Shown piece after piece: positions 1 to 14,114 of a DNA stretch of 64,000 nucleotides. The notes beneath the pieces are model-generated. The model saw only the letters and a program-made list of their open reading frames with translations, made no database searches and had not been told where the DNA came from. Every line of letters starts with the position of its first letter. Within the stretch, counting starts at the first letter, position 1. The stretch lies in the NCBI GenBank assembly GCA_030737835.1, contig CM060850.1, positions 5,943,299 to 6,007,298 of the forward strand. The letters are read 5' to 3'. This stretch comes from Acorus gramineus. Taxonomy: Eukaryota; Streptophyta; Magnoliopsida; Acorales; Acoraceae. A program made the translations under genes and the position numbers.

Positions 1-715
1 TATTAGCAAGGACCTTCGCAATCATTTTATATGCCCCGTTGACCAAACTGATGGGACGAAAATCGCCCATCTCAACAGCCACATCCTTCTTAGGAATTAG
101 CGCAAAAACGTGGCAAAAAGCTGCTCAAACCTTGCGGTCCTTAATTGAATTCTTAGAACATTTCCAAGACATCTTCCTTCACCACGGATGAGCCTTATCC
201 GGATCTGCCTCGTAAACAGCTATCTTTATTTCCTCCTTGGAGAAGGGGGCCTCGAGGTCTGCCCACAAAACATCAGGCACCCTGCGAAGGTCTTCATCCA
301 TGCACTGCGGAAACCATCCTCTCTATTTGTTGAATGTATAAGAATAGTACCTTTCGATGTCCGAAGAAGACTCAAATAGAGATTCATTCAATCTGATTTT
401 GCTGATCCTATTGAATCTCCTCCTCTGGTTCGCCGCCTTGTGGAAAAACTTGGTATTGTTGTCTGCCTCTTGAAGCCCATATCTCTTCTCACCTTTGCCT
501 CCATTCCATTACTTTTTTTTTAACAGTCTTGGACAATTGATCTCGACACGTTGCACGTTGATCTCTCTCTTAAGCAGAGAGGGAGGCTAACTCCTTCTTG
601 TGATCTAACAGACTCACATCCTGTTCTAGCAGTTCGTTGCTCCATCTTCTTGCTGCCGTTTGCTGCTTGTTCCCTTTTTAGAACCCCTTTTGGTTTCCTA
701 AGCTTATAAAGTCAC
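1..715 (-). pseudogene. Degraded LINE (non-LTR retrotransposon) reverse transcriptase fragment
   Basis: Reading the minus strand from about 480 down to 1 gives, across frameshifts and stops, peptides typical of plant LINE ORF2: EADNNTKFFHKAANQRRR near 455-400, then FSKEEIKIAVYEADPDKA near 250-195, then [19 protein letters not shown] near 100-40, followed by KMIAKVLAN at the window edge. In intact elements these lie just upstream of and in the first reverse-transcriptase blocks. The element runs off the left edge, and its 5' part fades out where the minisatellite begins. At least one in-frame stop and a frameshift show it is dead. The LINE assignment is firm; exact boundaries are not. Confidence 0.8.
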
Positions 716-913
716 CTTTTTTGCACCAGAGAACAAAGGAACTGGCTCGTTCCAAGAAGGCGAGACCACCTCATGGAATCCATCACATAGATACATACAC
801 CCATGAGTCTCAATCACAAACCCCCATTAGCCTGAGACATACTCCCCCCACGAATTCTAGACATACCCCGTATGAATCAAAGACATGGTACTCTTTCAAT
901 TTTAATCCATAAC

Positions 914-1275
914 CCCCTCATGAATATAAGACATATCCTAGCATGAATCTGCGACGTACCCAATCATGAATTCGAGACATACTCCTATGAAACGTACTCT
1001 CCCATGAAATTGAGACTATGCTCCCCCTCCTACATGAATCCTTGACATACCACTCATGAATCCGAGAAAACCCTCGAGGAATTTGAGACATACTCCCCTC
1101 ATGAATATAAGACATATCCTACCATGAATCTGCGACGTACCCAATCATGAATTCGAGACATACTCTCTCCTATGAAAGGTACTCTCCCATGAATTTGAGA
1201 CTATGCTCCCCCTCCCACATGAATCCTAGGCATACCACTCATGAATCCAAGAAACCCCTCGAGGAATTTGAGACA
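914..1275. repeat. 181-bp tandem duplication inside the minisatellite
   Basis: The segment starting cccctcatgaatataag at 914 is repeated from 1095 with few differences. Both copies run through the same series of unit variants: gacatatccta, ctgcgacgtacc, a block reading ctcccatga, then cctcgaggaatttgagacata. This is a local higher-order repeat of about eight units, distinct from the larger duplications further right. Confidence 0.85.
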
Positions 1276-1886
1276 TACCGACCAATGAATCCGAAACACA
1301 TCCCCCATGAATCGGAGACATAAAACCCCCACCATGAATTTGAGGCATACTCCTCCATGATTTTGATACATGCCGTGAATCCTAAACATACTCCCACATT
1401 AATCCGAGACATAGCCACCCATGAATCCTAGACCGCACTCCACCTTGAATTTGGAGACACTCCCCAATGAATCCGAGACATACCACCCAATGAATCCTAG
1501 AAATACTTCTCCCATGAATCTGAAACATTCCGGTCCAGAAGTCTGAGACATATGCATGAATCCATCGGAGACACCCCCATGAATCTAAGACATACCCATG
1601 AATCTGTGACATACCTATGAATATGAGACATACTCCCCCATGAATATGAGGCATACTCCCCCAATGAATCTGGGATATAACCCCCTCGAATTGGAGACGT
1701 ACTCTGCCATAAATCCGAGACCATGAATCTGTTATATACCCCCCCATGAATCCGAGAGATACTCCCCCATTAATCCTAGAAAAACTCCCCACATCAATAT
1801 GAAAATACCGGCTTATGAATCCGAGACATACCCATGAATTCGATACATACTCCCGCATGAATCCTGGATATACCTCCATGAATCTG

Positions 1887-2017
1887 AGACATACCCCGCA
1901 TGAATCCGGATTTATGAGGGGGTATGTCTTGGATTCATGTGGGTATATCCCGGATTCATGTGGGGATATGGTCATGGATTCAAGTGGGATGTGTCTCGGA
2001 TCCATGGGTATAAACCC
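1887..2017. repeat. Palindromic orientation-switch module 1
   Basis: Forward units end in a palindrome centred at 1907/1908 (catgaatccggatttatg). The units are then inverted for about 110 bp (ggattcatg, tatcccggattcatg, ggtcatggattcaagtggg, ggatccatgggtataaa) before forward units resume. Confidence 0.85.
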
Positions 2018-4764
2018 GAGGCCCGCCCCCCCCCCTTCCATGAATCCAGGACATACTTCCTGATTCTGATACATACCATCAATCCCTGACCATAATCCCA
2101 TATGAATCCTAGACATACGACCCTATTAATATGAGATTTACCGCACCATGAATCCGAGACATAGCCACCCCTAAATCTGAGACATAACACCCATAAATCT
2201 AAGGCCATACTCCCCCCTTTAATCCGAGACATACTACTTAGGAATCTAAGACCATACCATGAATCCAAGAAATGCCTTGAATCCGACAACATGCCCCCTC
2301 ATGAATGGGTGACATACACCCCCCATTAATCTGATCATGAATCCAAGGCATACTCTCATGAATAATATACATACTTCCCCATGAATATAAGACAAACCTA
2401 CTTGCCCATGAATTCGAGACATACCCATGAATCCATCGGAGTCATACCACCATGAATATGAGACATACTTATGAATATGTGACTTGCCCATCAAAAAATT
2501 CGACACATACCTCTCATTAATATAAGACATAGTACTCCTGAATTTGAGACCATACTCTCCTCATGAATCCGAGGCATATCCTACCATGAATATGTGATGT
2601 ACCCTTTCATGAATACTTGATATTCCCCCATGAATCCAGAACATACTTTCCCACGAATCTGAGACCATTCTCCCTCCACGAATAAGAGAGTCTGAAAACG
2701 CGACACACCCCCAAGAACCCAAGACACTTCCCCATTAATACGAGACGTACCTCACCCATAAATTCGAGACCTAACCCCTCTGAATCTGAGACCATACTCC
2801 CTCCCTTGAATCCGAGACATACTCCCCGTTAAATCTGAGATCATAACATGCATATGAGAAATGCTATGATTCCAAGATCATACTTCCTCATGAATGGGAG
2901 ACATAGTCCCTCAATGAATCCAACCATGAATTCGAGACATGCTACTTAATAAATCCTAGAAATTCTCGTCTCATGAATCTGAAACATACTCATCCATGAA
3001 TCCGAGACATACCCATGAATCCATGACATACTTATGAATATGAGACATACTCCCCCATGAATGAGGCATGCTCCCCCAACGAATCCGGGACGTACTCCGC
3101 CATAAATCCGGACCATGAATATGATACATAACCCCCCCCCCCCCCATCATGAATCCAAGACATAGTCCCCCCACAAATTTGAGACATACCCCTCATTAAT
3201 ATATGACATGGTACTCCTGGAATTTGAGACTATATCGCCTTCATCAATCCGAGACATATCCTACCATGAATCCATGACGTACCCTATCATGAATCCCTGT
3301 GACTCCCCCATGAATCGAAGACATACTCTCCCATGAATCTGAGACCATTTTCTCCCATTAATAAGATAGTATGAATATGCGACACTCCCCCATGAATCTG
3401 TGACATATCCATGAATCCAACTCATACCCTCACATGAATCAATAACATTACCCCATGAATCGGAAACATACATCCTCAAATCCGTGACATACCCATGAAT
3501 AGACATACTCTCCCATGAATATGAGGCATGCTCCTCTAACGAATCTGAGACATAACCTTGTCAAATCAGAGATGTTCTCCGCCATAAATCTGGGACCATG
3601 AATCTGATACATAACCCCCTCCCCCTCCCCCCCATGAATCCAAGACACATTCCTCCCACAAATTCACGACATACCCCCCATTAATATAAGACATAATACT
3701 TTTTGAATTTGAGACCACACTCCCCTTTTGAATCCGAGACATATCCTACCATGAATCTGCGACGTACCCTATCATGAATCTGTGACTCCCCCACGAATCC
3801 AAGACATACCCCCCATGAATCTGTGACATACCCATGAATTCGAGACTTACGGACCCATGAATCCGACACTTACCCCCACATGAATCTAAGATATACCCCC
3901 CATGAATTGGAAACATACCCCACATGAATCCGAGAGATACTCCTCCATGATTCTAATATGTGGCATGAATCTCCAATCATATTCCCCCATGAATCCTAGA
4001 CATACTCCCCATTAATTTGAAACGTTCTCCTCCATGAAACCGAGACAGGGCTACCTATGAATCGGAGACATAACCCCCAATGAATCGGAGACTATATCCC
4101 CCTTTAATAGAAGACATACTCCCCGGTGAATCCAAGACCATACCCTGAACCCATGAATTCGAGACATACAGATCCATGAATAGGACACATACCCCCGCAT
4201 GAATCTAAGACATACCCCCCCACATGAATCCGAAAGATACTCCTCCATGATTCCGATACATATCCTCCATGAATCTGTCACATACTCATGAATTCAAGAC
4301 ATACGGACCCCACATGAATCTAAGACATACCCCTCATGAATCATAAATTACCCCACATGAATCTGAGAGACACTCCTCCGTGATTCTAATATATATCATG
4401 AAGCTCCCCCATGAATCCTAGACATACTCCCCATTAATCTGAAACATATTCTTCCATGAATCCGAGACAAAGATACCTATGAATCGGAGACTATATCGCC
4501 TTTGAATCGGAGACATACTTCCCCGTGAATCCAAGACCATAGCATGAACCCAAGAAATGCCATGAATTTAAGATCATACTCTTTAATGAATGAGAGACAT
4601 ACTCCCCCCATGAATACGATCATGAATCCAAGGCATGCTCCCCCACGAATCTTAGAAAAACACCCCCCATCGATATGAGAAATACCCGCTTATGAATCTG
4701 AGACATACCATGAATTCGAGACATACTCTCCAATGAACCCTGGACATAACCCCATGAATCTAAG

Positions 4765-4850
4765 ACATACCCCTGCATGAATCTGGATTCATGCAGTGGT
4801 ATATCTTGGATTCATGAGGGGTATATCTCGGATTCTTTGTTTTATACCCT
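4765..4850. repeat. Palindromic orientation-switch module 2
   Basis: Centre near 4785, core tgcatgaatctggattcatgca with minor asymmetry, followed by a shorter inverted block than in the other modules. Its counterpart lies 11,417 bp to the right in module 8. Confidence 0.8.
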
Positions 4851-5496
4851 TGAATCCGAGACATATCCCACTTGAATCCATGGTCATACTCCCCCCATGA
4901 ATCCAAGACATAACCCCCATGAATACAAGACATATTTCCTGATTTTGATACCTAATTCTGATACGTACCATCAATCCCTGATCCATGACACTCCATGAAT
5001 CCAAGACATACCCCCCATGAATCTGTGACATACCCATGAATTCGAGACATAGAGACCCATGAATCCGACACTTAATCCCCACATGAATCTAAGACATACC
5101 CCCCTTGAATCGGAAACAAACCCCACATGAATCCGAGAGATACTCCTCCATGATTCTAATATATACCATGAAGCTCTAATCATACTCCCCTATGAATCCT
5201 AGACATACTCCCCATTAATCTGAAACGTACTCCTCCTTAAAACCGAGACATAGCGACGTATTAATTGGAGACATTACCCCAATGAATCGGAGATATACTC
5301 CCCCGTGAATCCAGGAATATTAGATCATACTCCTTAATGAATGGGAAACATACTCCCTCCCACGAATACGATCATGAATACAAGACATACTCCCCCATGA
5401 ATCCTCATGAAAAATACCCACTTATGAATCTTAGGCATACCTATGAATTCGAGACATACTCCCCCATGAATCATGGACATACCCCCATGAATCTAA

Positions 5497-5625
5497 GACA
5501 TACCCCCGCATGAATCCGGATTCATGCGGGGGTATGTCCTGGATTCATGAGGGGTATATCCCGGATTCATGGGGGGAGTATGGTCATGGATTCAAGTGGG
5601 ATATGTCTCGGATTCATGGGTATAA
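5497..5625. repeat. Palindromic orientation-switch module 3 (perfect 42-bp palindrome)
   Basis: Bases 5497-5538 are a perfect 42-bp palindrome: 21-bp arms meeting at 5517/5518 with no spacer, core atgaatccggattcat. About 90 bp of inverted units follow, ending in gggtataaaacc. Confidence 0.9.
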
Positions 5626-5839
5626 AACCAAGAATCCCCCCCTCCCCATGATTCCAAGACATATCCCCCTTGAATGCAAGACATACTTCCTGATGCATAC
5701 CATCAATCCCTGACCATAATCCCCATGAATCCCAGACATTCTACCCCATAAATATTAGATTTACTGCACCAAAAATCCGAGACATACTCATGAATCTCAG
5801 ACATACTCCCCCATGAATCTTAGACATGCCTCTATTAAT

Positions 5840-5968
5840 CCGAGACGTACCCCTGCATGAATTCGGTATGTCTCGAATTGATGAGGGGTATGTCCCGGAT
5901 TCATGGGGGGAGTATGGTCATGGATTCAAGTGGGATATGTCTCGGATTCATGGGTGTACACTCGAGAA
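5840..5968. repeat. Palindromic orientation-switch module 4
   Basis: This is the most degenerate junction (cctgcatgaattcggtatgtc), with palindromy reduced. The following inverted block, with ggtcatggattcaagtggg and ggattcatgggtgtaca, is still clear. Confidence 0.75.
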
Positions 5969-7817
5969 CCCCCATGAATCCAAGACCCCCCATGAATCCA
6001 AGACATAGTTTTTGATTCTGATACATACCATCAATCCCTGACCATAATCCCTCATGAATCCTAGGCAAACTCCCCCATTAATCTAAGATATACCACACCA
6101 TGAATCTGAGACATAACCACCCATGAATCACAGACCCTACTCCCCTCTTTAATCTGAGACATACTACTTAGGAATCCAAGACCATACCATGAATCCGAGA
6201 AATGCCAAGAATACATCATCATACTCCCTTATGATTGGGAGACATGCTCCCCCATGAATTCGATAATGAATCCGAGACATACTCTCCCGTGAATCCTATA
6301 CATACTCCCCATGAATCAATGACATTCCTACCTGCCCATGAATTCGAGACATGCCCATGAATTCATCGGAGACATACCCCCATGAGTCTCAGACATACCT
6401 ATAAAAAAATTCAAGACTACCCCCTCATTAAGATAAGACCTAACAATTCTTCAATTTGAGACCATACTCCCCTCATGAATCCGAGACATACCCTTCATTA
6501 ATCTACGACGTACCATATCATGAATCCCTCACACCCCCCCATGAATCCAAGACATAAGCTCCCATGAATCTGTGACGTACCCTGTTATGAAACCCTAACA
6601 CTCCCCCATGAATCTAGGATATACTCTCCCACAAATCTGAGACCATTCTCCCCCCATGAATTCCTGACTATACTGCCCCCTTGAATCCGAGACATACTCC
6701 CTATTGAATCTAATATCATACCATGAATATGAGAAATCCGAGATTTTACACCCTCATGAATGGTAGATGTACTCCATACCGGCCCATGAATCTGAGACAT
6801 ACACATGAATGCATGGGAGACATACCCTCATGAATACAAGACATACTCCCCTTGAATATGAGGCATGCTCCCCCAACGAATCTGAGACGTAACCCCCTCG
6901 AATCAGAGACGTACTCCACTATAAATCCGGGACCATGAATCTGATACATAACCCCCACCCACCACCCCACGAATACGGGACAAACTCCCCCCTCAAATTC
7001 AAGACATACCCCTCATAATATAAGACATAATACTCTTTGAATTTGAGACCATACTCCCCTCATGAATCCGAGATATATCCTACCATGAATCTGTGATGTA
7101 CGCTATCATGAATCCGTGACACTCCCCCGTGATTCCAAGACATACTCTCCCATGAATTTGAGACCATTCTCCCTCATAAATGAGAGAGTATGAATACGCG
7201 ACACTCCCCCATGAATCCAATACATAGCTCTCATGAATATGTGACATACCCATAAATTTAAGACATATGGACCCATGGATCCAACACTTACCCCACATGA
7301 GTCTAAGACATACCCCCCATGAATCGGCAACAAACCCCACATGAATCCGAGAGTTACTCATCCAAGATTCTAATATACAGCATGAACCTCTAACCATACT
7401 TCCCCATGAATCCTAGACATACTCCCATTAATATGATACATACTCCACCATGAATACGACCCAAAGCTACCAACGAATCGGAGACATAACCCCAATGAAT
7501 CGGAGACTATATCCCCCTTGAATTGGAGACATACTCCCTAGTGAATCCAAGACCATACCATAAACCCGTGAAATGCCATGAATTTGAGATCAAACTCCTT
7601 AATGAATGGGAGACATACTCCTCCCATGAATACGATCATGAATCCGTGGCATACTCCCCCATGAATCCTAGAAAAAATCCCCCCATGAATACGATCATGA
7701 ATCCGTGGCATACTCCCCCATGAATTCTAGAAAAACTCCCCCATCGATCTGAGAAATACCCGCTTATGAATCCGAGACATACCCTTGAATTCGAGACATA
7801 CTCCCCCATGAATCTGA

Positions 7818-7950
7818 GACATACCCCCGCATGAATCCGGATTCATGCAGGGGTATGTCTTGGATTCATGAGGGGTATATCCTTGATTCGTGTGGAGAGT
7901 ATGGTCATGGATTCAAGTGGGATATGTCTCGGATCCATGGGTATAAACCC
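7818..7950. repeat. Palindromic orientation-switch module 5
   Basis: A 42-bp palindrome at 7818-7859 with a single mismatched pair, centred at 7838/7839, followed by about 90 bp of inverted units. Confidence 0.88.
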
Positions 7951-9570
7951 GAGAACACCCCCCCCTTCCATGAATCGAAGACATACTTTTTGATTCTGAT
8001 ACATACCATCAATCCCTGACCATAATCCTTGAATCCTAAACGTACTACCCCATTAATATGAGATGTACCGCACCATGAATCTGAGACATAACACCCATAA
8101 ATCTCAGGCCATACTCCCCCTTTTAATCCGAGACATACTACTTAGGAATCTAAGACCATACCATGAATCCAACAACATGCCCTCTCATGAATGGGAGACA
8201 TACCCCCCCATTAAACTGATCATGAATCCGAGACATACTCTCATAAATCATATACATACTCCCCCATGAATATAAGACATCTTTTTTCCCAATGAATTCG
8301 AGACATACCCATGAATCCATCGGAGACATACCTCCCATGAATCTGAGACATACATGTGTCCGAGTCGTACCCATCAAAAAATTCGACACATACCCCTCAT
8401 TAAAATAAGACATAGTACTCTTGAATTTGAGACCATACTCCCCTCATGAATCCGAGGTATATCCTACCATGAATCTGCGATGTACTCTTTCATGAATAGC
8501 TCATACACCCCCATGAATCCAAGACATACTCCCACGAATCTGAGACCATTCTCCCCCATGAAAAAGAGAGTATAAATACGCGACACACCCCCATGAATCC
8601 AAGACACCCCCCCATTAATCCGAGACGTACCTTGACATACTTATGAATATGAGACTTATTCCTCCATGATTATGAGGCATGCTCCCCCAACGAATCCGGC
8701 ACATAAATCCCTCGAATCGAAGACGTACTCCATCATAAATCCAGACCATGAATTTGATAAATAACCCCCCCCCCCCCCCCCCCCAAGTATCCGACACATG
8801 GTCCCCCAATAAATTTGAGACATACCCCTCATTAATATAAGACATAGTACTCCTCAATGATTCCGATATATACGATGAAGCTCTGGCCATACTACCCATG
8901 CGTCCTAGACATACTGCCCATAATTTGAGACGTACTCCTCTATGAATCCGAGACAAAGCCACCTATGAATCAGAGACATAACCCCAATGAATCCTAGCCT
9001 ATATCCCCTTTGAGTCAGAGACATACTCTCCCATGAATCCAAGACCATACCATGAACCAAGAAATGTCATGAATTTGAGATCATACTCCCTAATGAATGA
9101 GAGACATACTCCCCCCATGAATACGATCATGAATATGAGACATTCCCCCTTGAATCCTAGAAATACTACCCCCATGGATCTGGAAAATACCTGCTTATGA
9201 ATCCAAGACATACTCCGCCATGAATTCTGGACATACTCTCACATGAATCTGGAGTCATGCGGGGGTATGTCTCAGATATCCTACCATGAATCTATGATGC
9301 ACCCTATCTTGAAATCGTGACACTCCCCCATGAAACCAAGACATACTCTCCCACGAATCTGATACCATTCCTCTCTCATGATTAAGAGAGTATGAATATG
9401 CGACACTCCCCCATGAATCCAAGACGTGCCCCCATGAATTTGCGACATACCCATGCATTCGAGACATACAGATCCATGAATAGAACACATACCCCTGCAT
9501 GAATCTCTGACATACCCCCCATCAATCGGATACATACCCCACATGAATCCGAGAGATACTCCTCCATGAT

Positions 9571-9737
9571 TTTAATGCTTATATCCTTACATATCAAAGT
9601 GAAAGTTTTAGAAAAAAATATATCTCTTCGAATTATTCCTTCCCTGGCACCTCACTTGGGAATCTCATTGACAACGAATCATTGTACTTGAGTTTTAGAA
9701 AAAAATATATCTCTTCGAATTATTCCTTCCCTGGCCC
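9571..9737. repeat. AT-rich non-minisatellite island with 87-bp internal repeat (copy 1)
   Basis: The unit pattern is interrupted by about 167 bp of unrelated AT-rich sequence. Inside it a 44-bp stretch starting gttttagaaaaaaatatatc occurs twice, at 9605 and 9692, 87 bp apart. Origin unknown. No TIRs or target duplication seen. Confidence 0.85.
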
Positions 9738-11028
9738 ATGAATCCTTCGAAGACATTCCCTCATGAGTCTCAGACATACCCATGAATTCGTGACATACTA
9801 TCAAAAAATTCAAGACATACCCCTCATTAATATAAGACCTAATAATCCTTCAATTTGAGACCATACTCCCCTCATGAATCCGAGACATACCCTTCATGAA
9901 TCCCTGACACCCCCCCATGAATCCAAGACATGCTCTTTATTGAATCTAACATCATACCATGAATATGAGAAATCCGTGATTATACACCCTCATGAATGGG
10001 AGATGTACTCCATACCGGCCTATGAATCCGAGACATACACATGAATGCATTGGAGACATACCCCTATGAATCCAAGACATACCCATGAATAGGCACACTC
10101 CCCCATGAATATTATGAGGCATGCTCCCCAAATGAATATGAGACATAACCCCCTCGAATCAGAGACGTACTCCACCATAAATCCGGGACCATGAATCTGA
10201 TACATAACCCCCCCCACCCCACGAATCCGGGACATACTCCCACAACAAATTCAAGACATACCCCTCATGATATAAGACATAATACTCTTTGAATTTGAGA
10301 CCATACTCCCCTCATGAATCTGAGGCATCCTACCATGAATCTGTGACGTACGCTATCATGAATCCGTGACACTCCCTCGTGATTCCAACACATACTCTCC
10401 CACGAATATGAGACCATTCTCCCTCATAAATAAGAGAGTATGAATACGCGACACTCCCCCATGAATTCAAGACATACCACTCATTAATCTGTGACATACC
10501 CATGAATTCGAGACATATGGACCCATGAATCCAACACTGGCCCCCACATGAATCTAAGACATACCCCCCATGAATCAGCAACATACCCCACATGAATCCG
10601 AGAGATACTCTTCCATGATTCTAATATATACCATGAAGCTCTAACCATACTCCCCCATGAATCCATGACATACTCCCCATTAATATGATACATACTCCAC
10701 CATGAATCCGAGACAAAGCTACCTACGATTCGGAGACATAACCCCAATGAATTATAGACTATATCCCCTGAATCGAAGACACTCCCTAGTGAATCCAAGA
10801 CCATACCATAAACCCGTGAAATGCCACGAATTTGAGATCAAACTCCTTAATGAATGGGAGACATACTCCTCCCATGAATACGATCATGAATCTGAGGCAT
10901 ACTCCCCCATTAATGCTAGAAAAACTCTCCATATCGATCAGAAAAATACGCGCTTATGAATCAAAGACATACCCATGAATTCGAGACATACTCCCGCATG
11001 AATCCTGGACATACCTCCATGAATCTGA

Positions 11029-11160
11029 GACATACCCCCGCATGAATCCGGATTTATGCGGGGGTATGACTTGGATTCATGTGGGTATATCCCGGATTCA
11101 TGTGGGGAGTATGGTCATGGATTCAAGTGGGATGTGTCTCGGATCCATGGGTATAAACCC
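11029..11160. repeat. Palindromic orientation-switch module 6
   Basis: A 42-bp palindrome with two mismatched pairs, centred at 11049/11050, then an inverted block ending ggatccatgggtataaa. It lies in the first copy of the 2,954-bp duplication. Confidence 0.88.
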
Positions 11161-12524
11161 GAGAACACCCCCCCCTTCCATGAATCTAAGATATACTTCT
11201 TGATTCTGATACATACCATCAATACCTGACCATAATCCCCCATGAATCCTAGGCATTCTACCCCATCAATATGAGATTTACCGCACCATGAATCCGAGAC
11301 ATAGCCACCCTTGAATCTGAGACATAACACCCATAAATCTGAGGCCATACTCCCCCCTTTAATCCGAGACATACTACTTAGGAATCCAAGACCTTACCAT
11401 GAATCCAAGAAATGCCATGAATCCGACGTCATGCTCCCACATGAATGGGAGATATACTCCCCCCATTTATCCGATCAATCCGAGACATACTCTCTCATGA
11501 ATCAAATACATACTCCCCCATTAATCTAAGACATACCTATTTGCCCATGAATTCGAGACATACCCATGAATCCATCGGAGACATAGAACCATGAATCTGA
11601 GACATACCTATGAATCCGTGACATACCCATAATAAAATTTGACACAACCCTCATTAATATAAGACATAGTACTCCCTAAATTGGAGACCATACTCCCCTC
11701 ATGAATGCGAGGGATATCCTTCCATGAATCTGCAACGTACCCTATCATGAATACCTGACACTCCCCCATGAATCTAAGACATAAACTCCCACGAATCTGA
11801 GACCATTCTGATTCCATGAATAAGAGATTATGAATATGCGACACACCCTCATGAATCCAAGACACCCCGATTAATCCGAGACCTAACCCCCATGAATATG
11901 AGACCATACTCCCTATGGAATCTAACATCATACCATGAATCCTAGAAATGCCATGAATCCGACATCATACTCCCTCATTAATGGGAGACATACTCCTCCC
12001 ACTAATCCGATCATGAATTCGAGACATACTCTCATTAATCATATACATACTCCTTGAATCTAAGACATACCTACCTGCCTATGAATCTGAGACACGCCCA
12101 TGAATCCATCGGAGACGTACCTTATATGAATCTGAGACATACCCATCAAAAAATTAGACATACCCCTCATTAATGTAAGACATAGTACTCCCCGAATTTG
12201 AAACTATACTCCCCTCATGAATTTGAGACATATCCTACCATGAATCTATGATGCACCCTATCTTGAAATCGTGACACTCCCCCATGAAACCAAGACATAC
12301 TCTCCCACGAATCTGATACCATTCTTCCCTCATGATTAAGAGAGTATGATATGCGGCACTCCCCCATGAATCCAAGATGTGCCCCCCATGAATTTGCGAC
12401 ATACCCATGCATTCGAGACATACAGATCCATGAATAGAACACATACCCCTGCATGAATCTCTGACATACCCCCCATCAATCGGATACATACCCCACATGA
12501 ATCCGAGAGATACTCCTCCATGAT

Positions 12525-12691
12525 TTTAATGCTTATATCCTTACATATCAAAGTGAAAGTTTTAGAAAAAAATATATCTCTTCGAATTATTCCTTCCCTG
12601 GCACCTCACTTGGGAATCTCATTGACAACGAATCATTGTACTTGAGTTTTAGAAAAAAATATATCTCTTCGAATTATTCCTTCCCTGGCCC
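12525..12691. repeat. AT-rich non-minisatellite island (copy 2)
   Basis: Same island as at 9571-9737, displaced by exactly 2,954 bp, so it was present before the tandem duplication. Confidence 0.85.
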
Positions 12692-13982
12692 ATGAATCCT
12701 TCAAAGACATTCCCTCATGAGTCTCAGACATACCCATGAATTCGTGACATACTATCAAAAAATTCAAGACATACCCCTCATTAATATAAGACCTAATAAT
12801 CCTTCAATTTGAGACCATACTCCCCTCATGAATCCGAGACATACCCTTCATGAATCCCTGACACCCCCCCATGAATCCAAGACATGCTCTTTATTGAATC
12901 TAACATCATACCATGAATATGAGAAATCCGTGATTATACACCCTCATGAATGGGAGATGTACTCCATACCGGCCTATGAATCCGAGACATACACATGAAT
13001 GCATTGGAGACATACCCCTATGAATCCAAGACATACCCATGAATAGGCACACTCCCCCATGAATATTATGAGGCATGCTCCCCAAATGAATATGAGACAT
13101 AACCCCCTCGAATCAGAGACGTACTCCACCATAAATCCGGGACCATGAATCTGATACATAACCCCCCCCACCCCACGAATCCGGGACATACTCCCACAAC
13201 AAATTCAAGACATACCCCTCATGATATAAGACATAATACTATTTGAATTTGAGACCATACTCCCCTCATGAATCTGAGGCATCCTACCATGAATCTGTGA
13301 CGTACGCTATCATGAATCCGTGACACTCCCTCGTGATTCCAACACATACTCTCCCACGAATATGAGACCATTCTCCCTCATAAATAAGAGAGTATGAATA
13401 CGCGACACTCCCCCATGAATTCAAGACATACCACTCATTAATCTGTGACATACCCATGAATTCGAGACATATGGACCCATGAATCCAACACTGGCCCCCA
13501 CATGAATCTAAGACATACCCCCCATGAATCAGCAACATACCCCACATGAATCCGAGAGATACTCTTCCATGATTCTAATATATACCATGAAGCTCTAACC
13601 ATACTCCCCCATGAATCCGAGACATACTCCCCATTAATATGATACATACTCCACCATGAATCCGAGACAAAGCTACCTACGATTCGGAGACATAACCCCA
13701 ATGAATTATAGACTATATCCCCTGAATCGAAGACACTCCCTAGTGAATCCAAGACCATACCATAAACCCGTGAAATGCCACGAATTTGAGATGAAACTCC
13801 TTAATGAATGGGAGACATACTCCTCCCATGAATACGATCATGAATCAGAGGCATACTCCACCATTAATCCTAGAAAAACTCTCCATATCGATAAGAAAAA
13901 TACCCGCTTATGAATCAAAGACATACCCATGAATTCGAGACATACTCCCGCATGAATCCTGGACATACCCCCATGAATCTGA

Positions 13983-14114
13983 GACATACCCCCGCATGAA
14001 TCCGGATTTATGCGGGGGTATGACTTGGATTCATGTGGGTATATCCCGGATTCATGTGGGGAGTATGGTCATGGATTCAAGTGGGATGTGTCTCGGATCC
14101 ATGGGTATAAACCC
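13983..14114. repeat. Palindromic orientation-switch module 7
   Basis: Same sequence as module 6, exactly 2,954 bp away (centre 14003/14004), as expected from the tandem duplication. Confidence 0.88.

Larger units (their letters stand above)
3790..5780. repeat. Left copy of an about 2-kb block duplicated 11,417 bp away
   Basis: The same ordered series of variant units occurs here and at about 15207-17197. Shared landmarks include the cgagacttacggaccc variant, the gattctaatatgtggcatg variant, the paired switch modules (4785 and 5517 against 16202 and 16934), and the tail reading ataaatat-agattta. The offset stays at about 11,417-11,418 through most of the block. Confidence 0.85.
9277..12230. 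repeat. 2,954-bp higher-order tandem duplication, copy 1
   Basis: Bases from about 9277 are repeated from about 12231 with an exact 2,954-bp period. The copies are nearly identical over long stretches (compare 9952-10700 with 12906-13654). They share the switch module and an AT-rich island that is not minisatellite. Near 12050 the match to 15004 drops, then resumes to about 15230. Confidence 0.93.
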
